From assembly GCF_001423495.1 (NCBI RefSeq), contig NZ_LMOG01000012.1, positions 175,884-239,883 of the forward strand: a stretch of DNA of 64,000 nucleotides, read 5' to 3'. A model generated the notes under the pieces. The model was not told the DNA's origin. It searched no databases and was given only the letters and a program-made list of their open reading frames with translations. The DNA is from Xanthomonas sp. Leaf131. GTDB lineage: Bacteria > Pseudomonadota > Gammaproteobacteria > Xanthomonadales > Xanthomonadaceae. Position 1 is the stretch's first letter. Each line of letters opens with the position of its first letter. A program made the translations under genes and the position numbers. Positions 1 to 7,502 of this stretch are shown in pieces.

Positions 1-78
1 ACCGTCGCGGGACACGCTGCAAGTACGTCCTTGTAAGCTCTTACGCGGCATCCATGCCGCGTAAGGTCCCGCGACGGT
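1..78. repeat. 78-bp palindromic repeat element, copy A
   Basis: The element has perfect 12-bp terminal inverted repeats (ACCGTCGCGGGA at 1-12, TCCCGCGACGGT at 67-78). Inside it lies a second perfect palindrome at 41-64 with 11-bp arms starting TTACGCGGCAT. A same-length copy in the opposite orientation is at 43307-43384 and a degenerate one at 43152-43234. No coding capacity is evident. It looks like a non-autonomous, REP- or MITE-like repeat. The left edge coincides with the window edge, so it may extend further left. Confidence 0.8.
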
Positions 79-213
79 GAGCGGGCAAGGGCCAGTCGGG
101 AAGATCGGTGTGCGGGGTTGCAAGCAGTAGATGCAAAGGCGGGTGTGGCCAATACGTTGCCGCCATCTGCGAAGCGTCCAGGAGGTTTTGTTGGCTGCTC
201 TTGGCCGGTGACC

Positions 214-1419
214 TCACCAGGAGGCAAAAAGCGCATCGACGCCGCGCAGGTTGGCGCGATCGTTCCAGCGCAATGCGTCGAGCTGCTCCAGGTGAAGCGC
301 CGGCAAACGCGCAAGCAAGGTGGCTAGCGCGGCTTCCATCTCGATCAATGCCAAGCGATTGCCCAGGCAATGGTGGATGCCGCCACCGAACGACAATGCG
401 CGGCCCTGCTGCCGCCGGATATCCAGCACCTGCGGGTCGGTGAACTGCAGCGTGTCGTGGTTGGCCGCACCCAGCATCAGATACAGCATGGTGCCCTGGC
501 GAACCGCTACGCCATCGATCTCGAAATCCTGCAACGCGGTGCGCGTGGCGATCTGCACCGAGCTGTCGTAGCGCAGGCATTCGAGCACGGCATTGGGCAT
601 CAAATTCGGAGTTTCCTGTAGCAGGTGCAGTTGCTGCGGATGCCGATGCAAGGCGATCAATGCATTGCAGATCATGTTGGACGTGGTTTCGTGGCCGGCA
701 AAGAACAGCAGGATCACGTTGGAGACGATCTCGTCGCTGCTCAGGCGCCGGCCCTCCTCTTCGGCCTGGATGAAACGCGAGATCAGATCGTCGCCGCCGT
801 TGCTGCGACGTTGCTCGATCACGTTGTGGAAATAGGTTTCCAGCTGGATGTAGGCAGCGCTGGTGGCCTCCAATTCCACAGGCGTCATCATGGGATCGAA
901 GACTTTTGCCAGCGCGCTGGTCGCGTGACTCAGGGCGGTGACATCGGCTGCATCGATATCCAGCATCCGGCAGATGATGGCGATCGGCAGCGGGAACGCA
1001 AATCCCTTCAGCAGATCGCAATGCCCATCTGATTGGAATGTGTCGATCAAGCCGGCAGCGATGTCGCTGGCCACCTGGCGCATGGCGTCCATCTGCCGCG
1101 CACCGAAGGCCTGTGTCATCAACCCGCGTAACTGCGTGTGCATCGGCGGGTTGAGCAGCAAAAACATGCGGCTCATGCCCTGAAACAACGGCAGCTGCAC
1201 CGCCGCCTCGCTGTAGCGCAGGCGAATGCTGTCCAGATAATCGCGGCCGAGGCGGCGATCGCTGAGCAGGCGATCCACGACCTTGTAGTGGCCGGACATC
1301 AGCCTGTTTTCCGCCACCTGCACCAGCGGTCCTTCGGCACGCAGGCGTGCGTAGGTCGGATAGGGATCGTGTCGAAAGTCGGGTGTTGCGAAATCGCTGA
1401 GATGCATGACCTGGCTCAT
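214..1419 (-). CDS. Cytochrome P450 (bacterial class I type)
   Basis: This 401-residue soluble protein has the hallmarks of a bacterial cytochrome P450. The I-helix oxygen-activation motif AGHETTSN is in the middle, and the heme-binding loop FGGGIHHCLG puts the proximal cysteine at about residue 351. The ExxR region (LECLRYDSSVQ) precedes it. Length is normal for the family, and there is no membrane anchor, so it should be cytosolic and need separate ferredoxin and reductase partners, which are not adjacent. The substrate cannot be read from sequence. The ATG at 1419 gives a standard short N-terminus (MSQVMHLSDF). The gene stands alone, with no operon partner in the window; anything downstream lies beyond the left repeat. 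Confidence 0.93.
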   Translation of the reverse strand: MSQVMHLSDFATPDFRHDPYPTYARLRAEGPLVQVAENRLMSGHYKVVDRLLSDRRLGRDYLDSIRLRYSEAAVQLPLFQGMSRMFLLLNPPMHTQLRGLMTQAFGARQMDAMRQVASDIAAGLIDTFQSDGHCDLLKGFAFPLPIAIICRMLDIDAADVTALSHATSALAKVFDPMMTPVELEATSAAYIQLETYFHNVIEQRRSNGGDDLISRFIQAEEEGRRLSSDEIVSNVILLFFAGHETTSNMICNALIALHRHPQQLHLLQETPNLMPNAVLECLRYDSSVQIATRTALQDFEIDGVAVRQGTMLYLMLGAANHDTLQFTDPQVLDIRRQQGRALSFGGGIHHCLGNRLALIEMEAALATLLARLPALHLEQLDALRWNDRANLRGVDALFASW

Positions 1420-1896
1420 GTGGCGTGGTCACCCGCAGATGGGCGATCAGGGCTGGGGGAGATGCGGGCTTGGACGCAAACGGCTTGGGCGCGATGGAGA
1501 ACGCAGGCGCTTCACCAGGAGAGACATGCGCGTCGGCGGCAATTGTCGACCGACATCGCGTACGCGCCCTGCCCAGGGGCGAAGCCTTGTCGTCAAAGTT
1601 GAATCGGTGTGGCCTGTCTGTGCCGTGCATCTCGCTGTCGCGCGGGCGCGCATGCCGAGCGCTGCCTACACGCCGCGCGCAGTGCGTGCATCGGTGTGCG
1701 TGCATGCGCCACGTGTCGCATCGCGTTAATCAAGCGCTGTGTACTATGGGCGTCCGGCCAACCGGACCTGCAACGCGGTCCTGTTCCCCTCGCCGGACTC
1801 CAGCAATGACAACACAATGCCCGCAGGCGATGCCCGGCGCAGTGCCGTTGGCTGGGTCGCTCTAGACGTTCTCGGACACTCTCACAACGGATTGGA
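1420..1896. other. Intergenic region between divergent P450 and ybaL
   Basis: These 477 bases separate the divergently transcribed P450 and antiporter genes and must hold both promoters. I see no convincing gene, strong palindrome or recognised operator. The many open frames here share none of the flanking family features and look like GC-rich chance frames. Confidence 0.6.
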
Positions 1897-3594
1897 ATGC
1901 ATCACGACACCAGCCTCATCGACATCATCGCCGTCGGCCTCGCGGTCGCTTTCGTGCTGGGCACGCTCGCACAGAAAGTGAAGCTCTCGCCGCTGGTCGG
2001 CTATCTGCTGGCAGGCGTGTGCGTCGGGCCATTCACGCCTGGCTTCGTGGCCGACCAGACCATGGCCAACCAGCTGTCCGAGCTGGGTGTGATGCTGCTG
2101 ATGTTCGGCGTGGGCCTGCACTTCTCGCTCGACGATCTGATGGAAGTGAAGTGGATCGCGATTCCGGGCGCATTGGCGCAGATCGTGGTCGCCACGCTGC
2201 TCGGCTGGGCACTGGCCTGGAGCATGGGCTGGCCGTTGATGCACGGCCTGGTGTTCGGTCTGGCGCTGTCGGTGGCCAGTACCGTGGTGCTGCTGCGCGC
2301 ATTGGAAGAACGCCGCTTGCTGGAAACCCAGCGTGGCCGCATCGCGGTGGGCTGGCTGATCGTCGAAGACCTGGTGATGGTGATCGCGCTGGTGATGTTG
2401 CCGGCGCTGGCCGAGGTGCTGGGCACCGCTGCCCCGGCTACCGCGCACGCGGGCGAGTCCACCTCGCTGCTGGCCGCGCTCGGTTTGACGCTGTTCAAGA
2501 TGGTGGCGTTCGTGGCGGTGATGCTGGTGGTCGGGCGCCGGGTGATTCCGTGGTCGCTGGAAAAAGTCGCCGCCACCGGCTCGCGCGAGTTGTTCACCCT
2601 GGCGGTGCTCGGCATCGCGCTGGGCGTGGCGTTCGTGTCGGCCACCCTGTTTGGGGTGTCGTTCGCGCTGGGTGCGTTCTTCGCCGGCATGCTGCTCAAG
2701 GAATCCGAGCTCAGCCACAAGGCGGCCAGCGATTCGCTGCCGTTGCGCGATGCGTTCGCGGTGTTGTTCTTCGTCTCGGTGGGCATGTTGTTCGACCCGA
2801 TGATTCTGGTCGAGCATCCGTGGCAGGTGCTGGCGACGTTTTTGACTGTCACCGTGGGCAAGTCGCTGGCCGCGTTTTTGATCGTGCGTGCGTTCGGCCA
2901 CCCCACCGGTACCGCACTGACCATTTCCACCAGCCTGGCGCAGATCGGCGAGTTCTCCTTCATCCTGGCCGGGCTGGGCGTGCAGCTGGCGATCCTGCCG
3001 GAAACCGGGCGCGACCTGATCTTGGCCGGCGCGCTGCTGTCGATCATCGCCAACCCGTTCCTGTTCTCGTGGCTGGACCGCTGGCAGGCCAGGCAGGCGC
3101 AGGACGCCCCGGCCACGGTGGAACCGGAGCTGCCGCCCGGCCCGCCGCTGCAACTGGACGGCCATGCCATCGTGATCGGCTACGGCCGCGTGGGCAGCGC
3201 GCTGGCGCAGTTGCTGCGCAGCCGTGGCGTGCCGGTGCTGGTGATCGACGACAACGGCGATCACGTGGCCAAAGCGCATGCGGCCGGCATCCCCGGCATT
3301 CGTGGCAGCGCGGCGGCCGACCGCGTGCTGGCCGAAGCGCGCCCGGAACACGCCAAGATCGCGATCCTGGCCATTCCGCAGCCGCTGGAAGCCGGCGAGG
3401 CGCTGGCCAAGCTGCGTGCAATCAATCCCTCGCTGACCTTGCTGGCGCGTGCGCACAGCGATGCCGAGGTCAAGCATCTGCTCGAACACGGCGCCGATGG
3501 CGCGGTGCTGGCCGAACGCGAGCTGGCCTATTCGCTGGCCGAAATGGTGATGTCCACCCCGCCGTATCGAGCGTTGCGCGTGCCGGCGTCGTGA
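1897..3594 (+). CDS. ybaL: YbaL-type monovalent cation:proton antiporter (CPA2 family, Kef-like)
   Basis: The 565-residue protein has an N-terminal membrane domain of about 12 hydrophobic segments (residues about 8-390) typical of CPA2 sodium/proton or potassium/proton exchangers. It is followed by a cytoplasmic TrkA-N (RCK) NAD-binding domain starting near residue 417, with the nucleotide loop GYGRVG. Length and domain order match E. coli YbaL (RosB), a relative of KefB/KefC without the glutathione-gated helper. It probably exports cations across the inner membrane in exchange for protons, with gating by nucleotide or redox signals. It starts at the ATG (MHHDTSLIDI) preceded by a GGATTGGA sequence. 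It has no operon partners; the next gene is convergent. The exact ion is not predictable. Confidence 0.92.
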   Translation: MHHDTSLIDIIAVGLAVAFVLGTLAQKVKLSPLVGYLLAGVCVGPFTPGFVADQTMANQLSELGVMLLMFGVGLHFSLDDLMEVKWIAIPGALAQIVVATLLGWALAWSMGWPLMHGLVFGLALSVASTVVLLRALEERRLLETQRGRIAVGWLIVEDLVMVIALVMLPALAEVLGTAAPATAHAGESTSLLAALGLTLFKMVAFVAVMLVVGRRVIPWSLEKVAATGSRELFTLAVLGIALGVAFVSATLFGVSFALGAFFAGMLLKESELSHKAASDSLPLRDAFAVLFFVSVGMLFDPMILVEHPWQVLATFLTVTVGKSLAAFLIVRAFGHPTGTALTISTSLAQIGEFSFILAGLGVQLAILPETGRDLILAGALLSIIANPFLFSWLDRWQARQAQDAPATVEPELPPGPPLQLDGHAIVIGYGRVGSALAQLLRSRGVPVLVIDDNGDHVAKAHAAGIPGIRGSAAADRVLAEARPEHAKIAILAIPQPLEAGEALAKLRAINPSLTLLARAHSDAEVKHLLEHGADGAVLAERELAYSLAEMVMSTPPYRALRVPAS

Positions 3595-3713
3595 TCGCCG
3601 GCTGATGCGCTCGAGGCAATGCGCCAGCGATGCCGCGTGTCGTCGATCGCCACGCAGAACGCGGTCGGGAAGCGAGAACATGCGGCACGCTAAGCGGTTG
3701 TTGCTGCCCGATA

Positions 3714-4283
3714 TCAGCGCGGCTTGACTGGCCGATACTGCCTGCGATCGCCGTAGGCCGGGCCCTTGGTCTCGACGTTGGCGCATAGTCGGCCATTGCA
3801 CAGCGTCACGTCGGCCGCGTTGTAGGCGCGCAGCAACTCCGCACGCAACTGGTTGTCTTCAATTTGCTGGCGATAGTGGGCCAGCAACCATCCGCCGCCG
3901 CCTAGCAACATCAGCAGACTCCCCAGGATGACCGCTGCGCCTTTCCATAACAGTAGGCGCTGCCCGCGCTCGATACGCTTGAGTTGATCGGACAGCGACT
4001 GCGCGCCTTCGCCGATCAAACCACCGGCTTGCTGGAGCCGCTTTTCGAAACCGGCGACAGGTTGATCCAATCCCTGCTGGATGCTTCGAATCAACGTGTC
4101 GGGCACGCGCTGCAACGTCTGTTCGGCCGAACGCGTCACCACGCTTGGCAGCGACTGGGCCACCTGCTCCAACTGCTGCGCAAGGCGGCGTTGCAGTTGT
4201 TCCAATTCGGCGCATCGGCGCTCGAACTGCTCCATCAAGGTAGCCGCTTTGCTGACCAGCGCCATCGGGTCTTGTGCATTCAT
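3714..4283 (-). CDS. Coiled-coil protein with one membrane segment, third gene of the effector cassette
   Basis: The 189-residue protein starts with a Glu/Gln-rich amphipathic region (residues about 8-110, including ERRCAELEQLQRRLAQQLEQ) predicted to be coiled coil. One hydrophobic helix follows near 116-140 (WKGAAVILGSLLMLLGGGG), then a short tail with two cysteines (TLCNGRLCANV). There is no signal peptide. From memory, similar Xanthomonadaceae proteins are annotated as 'relaxation protein', but nothing here proves a DNA-transfer role. It lies 29 bases downstream of the lipase gene on the same strand and is probably co-transcribed with it and the lipoprotein. It could be an effector helper or adaptor, a second immunity factor, or an unrelated membrane protein. 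Confidence 0.75.
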   Translation of the reverse strand: MNAQDPMALVSKAATLMEQFERRCAELEQLQRRLAQQLEQVAQSLPSVVTRSAEQTLQRVPDTLIRSIQQGLDQPVAGFEKRLQQAGGLIGEGAQSLSDQLKRIERGQRLLLWKGAAVILGSLLMLLGGGGWLLAHYRQQIEDNQLRAELLRAYNAADVTLCNGRLCANVETKGPAYGDRRQYRPVKPR

Positions 4284-4312
4284 CGTGCATCCTGCCTTCG
4301 TGGTGATGACGA

Positions 4313-5626
4313 CTACAGGCTGCGCGCACCGACGCGCATGGTTTCTTGCTGTTGCGACTCGGCCTGTTGCCGCTGCGACTGCATCGCCTGCTGGGCCGCA
4401 TGTTGTTCCTGCTGGTTCACTATCTCGACGGCCTCGGAGCGCAGTGCGCGGCCCGGAGGTTCATTGGCCAAGACCTGTGTCATCTGACGAAACTGATCAC
4501 GGTCGCCGCTCTGTGCGGCGACCAGCATGCGATCCAGAAAGGCACCTGGGTCGTCCTGCAATGTGGGCGGCCTGCCGTGTGTCGGTGACGCCACACGAAC
4601 ATCCTGCGCATCCTGCTTGAGCGGCACCTGCCACCCCTGCGGCGCATGGCTGCGCTCGCGGTCCTGCTGGAATTGCTGCATCTGCTGCTGCCAGCTAGGC
4701 GCATCCATTTCCCGACGCCCGGCCCCCGGCTCCAACGGACCGCGCAGGTGATCGACCCCATCGCGGGCCAGCCCAGGGATCCCGCGCGAGTACAACGTCA
4801 GGCCCGACCGTAGCGCTTCGACGTCTCCGCGAGACTTCTCGATCGTCGGCGCATACTGCCGAGCGAGTTGCTGGGTTGAAGGGTCTTCCAAGACGGAGGT
4901 ATCCGGTTTGCCGGTCCCATCGACTGGCAGGAAGTTATGCATGCGATGCGACTCGCCCAACCTGACTGCAGCAGACAAGGGATCGCGCGCGTCCAGCACA
5001 CTGTTGTCGTTGGCGTAATCGGATCTTTTCAACGTGGCGATTTCATTCGGCGTGGCATAGATCTCGACCCGCCCGTAATGCCGGCTCGCGGCGCTGACTG
5101 CATCGCCGGCCATGACGTGATTGACTACATCGCCGCCACCTTCCGGGATCCGTCGATCCAGACTCACCGCACCGTAGGCGTCGAAGGTCTGGCCCTTGAG
5201 ATTGAAGTGATGAGCAGTAACTTGCGCCAAATTGCCGCCGAGCGAGTGGCCTGCAACCGTAACATCGGGCGTTGGTTGGCCGGTACTGACATGCTTCTCT
5301 TTTGCATAGTTCAATGCGCGCTGCGTATATTCGATGGCGTCCGCTACTTGCGCATTGTGGCGAGTCGCGACCATTCCACCGTCAGCCAGTGCGCCGTCCA
5401 GGATGGGCTGGCGATCGAACTCGCTTCCTCGGTGGACAACTACCATTTCACCGGTATCGGCCCTTTCGTAGATCACGCCCTGGTAGCCCGACGGCTTGTC
5501 CACGTAGTCCAGGCGCCTGCAAGGAATACCTCCGATATCTACGATAGGGCTTGTCGGCCCCACCTTGTCTGGCTTTTGGTATGCATCATACGCAAGCGCA
5601 GCGTATTCCTGACTGCTCAGGCTCAT
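4313..5626 (-). CDS. Alpha/beta-hydrolase lipase, probable secreted antibacterial effector (X-Tfe-like)
   Basis: This 437-residue protein has a class-3 lipase-like fold in residues about 1-240. The nucleophile elbow GHSLGG has Ser128, and plausible triad partners are Asp175 (HVMAGDAVS) and His230 (ESHRMHNF). An upstream VVHRGSE motif fits the oxyanion side. There is no signal peptide. The C-terminus (about 330-437) is hydrophilic and very glutamine-rich, ending in runs such as QQAMQSQRQQAESQQQ. Glutamine-rich tails are typical of Xanthomonadales type IV secretion effectors, but I do not see the standard conserved XVIPCD motifs. The pair resembles the X. citri phospholipase effector XAC0574 and its lipoprotein inhibitor XAC0573 (from memory). 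It overlaps its predicted immunity gene by 4 bases. A type VI lipase effector is the main alternative. Confidence 0.85.
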   Translation of the reverse strand: MSLSSQEYAALAYDAYQKPDKVGPTSPIVDIGGIPCRRLDYVDKPSGYQGVIYERADTGEMVVVHRGSEFDRQPILDGALADGGMVATRHNAQVADAIEYTQRALNYAKEKHVSTGQPTPDVTVAGHSLGGNLAQVTAHHFNLKGQTFDAYGAVSLDRRIPEGGGDVVNHVMAGDAVSAASRHYGRVEIYATPNEIATLKRSDYANDNSVLDARDPLSAAVRLGESHRMHNFLPVDGTGKPDTSVLEDPSTQQLARQYAPTIEKSRGDVEALRSGLTLYSRGIPGLARDGVDHLRGPLEPGAGRREMDAPSWQQQMQQFQQDRERSHAPQGWQVPLKQDAQDVRVASPTHGRPPTLQDDPGAFLDRMLVAAQSGDRDQFRQMTQVLANEPPGRALRSEAVEIVNQQEQHAAQQAMQSQRQQAESQQQETMRVGARSL

Positions 5627-6291
5627 GGGGCCACCCTCTCTGCTTTGAGAGTCACAACAAACAGATTGCTTCGGTTGGGCTCAGCGTAATTCTCGGCAGA
5701 TGGCTTGCCTGTATCCGGGAAGTCATCAACGCCACTTTTTGGATAACCACCTTTCCAAAAGTAAGTTTTCTTGGAGGCCGACTGCAAGATCTGCTCTTTC
5801 TCCAAACTAGGCGCAAAGTCAGTCTCCTCATGTCTTCCACTCGCTTTTAGCGACATACCGACCCCCGTCAACTCCCAGTGGCACTCGCCCTTTCCATAAT
5901 AATCCGCGTCAATCATGCCATCTGCAAAGATCGTCGCCACGTAGGTCGTCGCGTCGATTTTTTTGAAAACTGCGGGAACACTGTCTTCCTTCTGCTTGGG
6001 CCAAACCCCAGCAATCGGCTCGATCGGGGTGCATTGCTGATGATTAGACATTTGATAAAAGGTGGCACCGTCCACGAAACCAAACGGCCCCGGCGCATTC
6101 TCGATGGTCATAGTGATCCGATAAGCCTGCTTGGGATGCGTATTCTTCCGGTAAACAGGATCGCCGTCAGCGTCACTCACCTGCTTATCTTGTGACTGCA
6201 TGTTCGTCTCCTTTGAACCGCAAGCGCCCAATGTCATGGAGAGGGATACGCAAAGCAGTAAGGCGTAGTTGCGGCACATGTTTTTTGCCAA
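5623..6291 (-). CDS. Lipoprotein, predicted immunity protein to the adjacent lipase
   Basis: The 222-residue protein begins with a lipoprotein signal peptide ending in the lipobox LGAC (Cys24), followed by GSKE, so it should be a lipidated periplasmic protein. The remainder is a soluble domain with no family I recognise. It sits immediately upstream of the lipase gene with an ATGA overlap, the arrangement expected for a periplasmic inhibitor protecting the producer against a phospholipase delivered by its siblings. A TTG start at 6291 is preferred because AAGGA lies six bases upstream; an ATG at 6279 would still keep the lipobox. Base composition is visibly more AT-rich than the genome around it, a sign of horizontal acquisition. 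Function is inferred from context only. Confidence 0.8.
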   Translation of the reverse strand: MAKNMCRNYALLLCVSLSMTLGACGSKETNMQSQDKQVSDADGDPVYRKNTHPKQAYRITMTIENAPGPFGFVDGATFYQMSNHQQCTPIEPIAGVWPKQKEDSVPAVFKKIDATTYVATIFADGMIDADYYGKGECHWELTGVGMSLKASGRHEETDFAPSLEKEQILQSASKKTYFWKGGYPKSGVDDFPDTGKPSAENYAEPNRSNLFVVTLKAERVAP

Positions 6292-6682
6292 TCAGCATCC
6301 TTTAGCAAGAGCCTACGCCGGTTCCATGGGGCATGCAAGATTCACTAACTATTACGTCTTTCCCTGAAGTCTTTTCAGCATCAATTAGTTTTAATTTATA
6401 TCTCCAACACCTGGAATGCATTCATCCACGTGAGAGGTGTGGCTGAGAAACGCCAACTATGGCGATAGGCTTGGAGCTCGCAACACTCAAATCACTTGCC
6501 ACAGCTGAATAATGCTGCCGCTCGTGGTTGGCGATGCAGGACTATCCAGCGGATCAAGCGGATCTGTTTGGGGTCAACCGCACCAGAAGCGCTGATCTTC
6601 AGCCTTACCGCATCCTTGGGGCCAGGGACACTGGCAACGAGACGCAAGTGTCCTAGTCACAAAAAGTAACCAACCAACACAC
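6292..6682. other. AT-richer intergenic region upstream of the siderophore operon
   Basis: About 390 bases between the divergent immunity gene and the iron operon. The part near 6340-6420 is clearly AT-rich compared with the surroundings and could contain the cassette promoter. One 40-codon open frame at 6534-6656 has no recognisable homology. The right end holds the iron-operon promoter region. Confidence 0.55.
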
Positions 6683-6702
6683 TTGATAATCATTCCCATC
6701 AA
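6683..6702. promoter_or_regulatory. Putative Fur box of the siderophore operon
   Basis: The sequence TTGATAATCATTCCCATCAA has inverted ends TTGAT/ATCAA and contains GATAATCATT, a strong match to the Fur consensus GATAATGATAATCATTATC. It lies 24-43 bases before the first start codon of an iron-uptake operon, where repressor binding would block transcription when iron is plentiful. Confidence 0.8.
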
Positions 6703-6725
6703 GAGCAGGATGAGCGCCCGTTCCC

Positions 6726-7502
6726 TTGGCGGCCTCATCCATGGCGTTTGCGGTTGGCGTTCTCAATTCGTTGCCAAGCGTGCAGTTGTGCGAGCTGTTG
6801 GGCCGCATCGGCTACGGCTTCGTGGTGCTCGATCTGGAGCACGTGCTACGCGCGCCGGACGAACTGGAACATGCCATTCGCGCGTGCGAGCTGTCCGGCT
6901 GCGAGGCCTGGGTGCGCGTGCCGGAGGTGGACGAAAAACTGATCGGCCGCGTGCTGGATGCCGGCGCGCGTGGGATCGTGATTCCGCGCGCCGAATCGGC
7001 CACGCAACTGGCCGCCGCCATCGCCGCGGCGCGGTTTCCGCCGCTGGGCCGGCGCGGCATTACCGGCGGCCGTGTCACCGGCTTCGGCAACGTCGATCTG
7101 CCCACTTACATCGCACAGGCCAATCGCACTATCCGCATCGTGCCGATGATCGAAAGCGCGGCCGGTGTTGCGGCATTGCCTCAGATGCTTGCGGTGCCCG
7201 GTATTGCGCTGGTGATGGAAGGCGCACTGGATCTTGCGCTGGATCTGGGCCTGGGCCCGCAACCGACACATCCACAGGTGTGGGAGCTGCTGCTGCAACT
7301 ATATGCGCAGTGCGTTGCTGCCGAGGTGCCGTTCTGCCCCAATCCGCGCACCGATGCGCAACGCGCGCACTGGCTGCAACAGCCCGATCTGCGCTGGCTG
7401 CTTGCCGGCGAAGACCGCGCGCTGATGCAACGCGCACTGCGCGCTCATCTGGCCACCTTCGCCGCACCCCCTTCACCACCCGCCTGCAGGAGCACGCCGT
7501 AG
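6726..7502 (+). CDS. HpcH/HpaI aldolase/citrate lyase family protein
   Basis: The 258-residue protein matches the HpcH/HpaI superfamily of divalent-metal 2-oxo-acid aldolases and citryl/malyl lyases. It has VVLDLEHVL near the N-terminus (metal and substrate region), RVPEVDEKLIGRVLDAGARG and IVPMIESAAGV, the glutamate motif typical of the barrel. It is the first gene after the Fur box and its stop codon abuts the ATG of the TonB receptor, so it belongs to the siderophore operon. Xanthoferrin/vibrioferrin is built from citrate and 2-oxoglutarate units, so a role in supplying or recycling these acids is plausible but unproven. Start is uncertain: TTG at 6726 or ATG at 6741; the upstream ATG at 6710 is out of frame. 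Confidence 0.85.
   Translation: MAASSMAFAVGVLNSLPSVQLCELLGRIGYGFVVLDLEHVLRAPDELEHAIRACELSGCEAWVRVPEVDEKLIGRVLDAGARGIVIPRAESATQLAAAIAAARFPPLGRRGITGGRVTGFGNVDLPTYIAQANRTIRIVPMIESAAGVAALPQMLAVPGIALVMEGALDLALDLGLGPQPTHPQVWELLLQLYAQCVAAEVPFCPNPRTDAQRAHWLQQPDLRWLLAGEDRALMQRALRAHLATFAAPPSPPACRSTP

Noticed and set aside
41..1705. 554-codon frame overlapping the P450 gene on the same strand
   Set aside because: The P450 frame has heme and oxygen motifs; the longer frame has no recognisable domain and an Arg/Ala-rich shadow composition.
1882..3801. 639-codon open frame antisense to the antiporter gene
   Set aside because: It is rich in His/Arg/Gln and lies opposite a gene with clear antiporter domains; such frames are common artefacts in GC-rich coding DNA.
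3714..6291. Type VI secretion lipase (Tle) module
   Set aside because: No VgrG, PAAR or adaptor gene nearby, and the Gln-rich tail fits the type IV effectors better; kept only as an alternative.
6534..6656. 40-codon open frame in the gap before the siderophore operon
   Set aside because: No ribosome site, no known motif, and a chance frame of that size is expected; it might be a gene remnant but cannot be supported.
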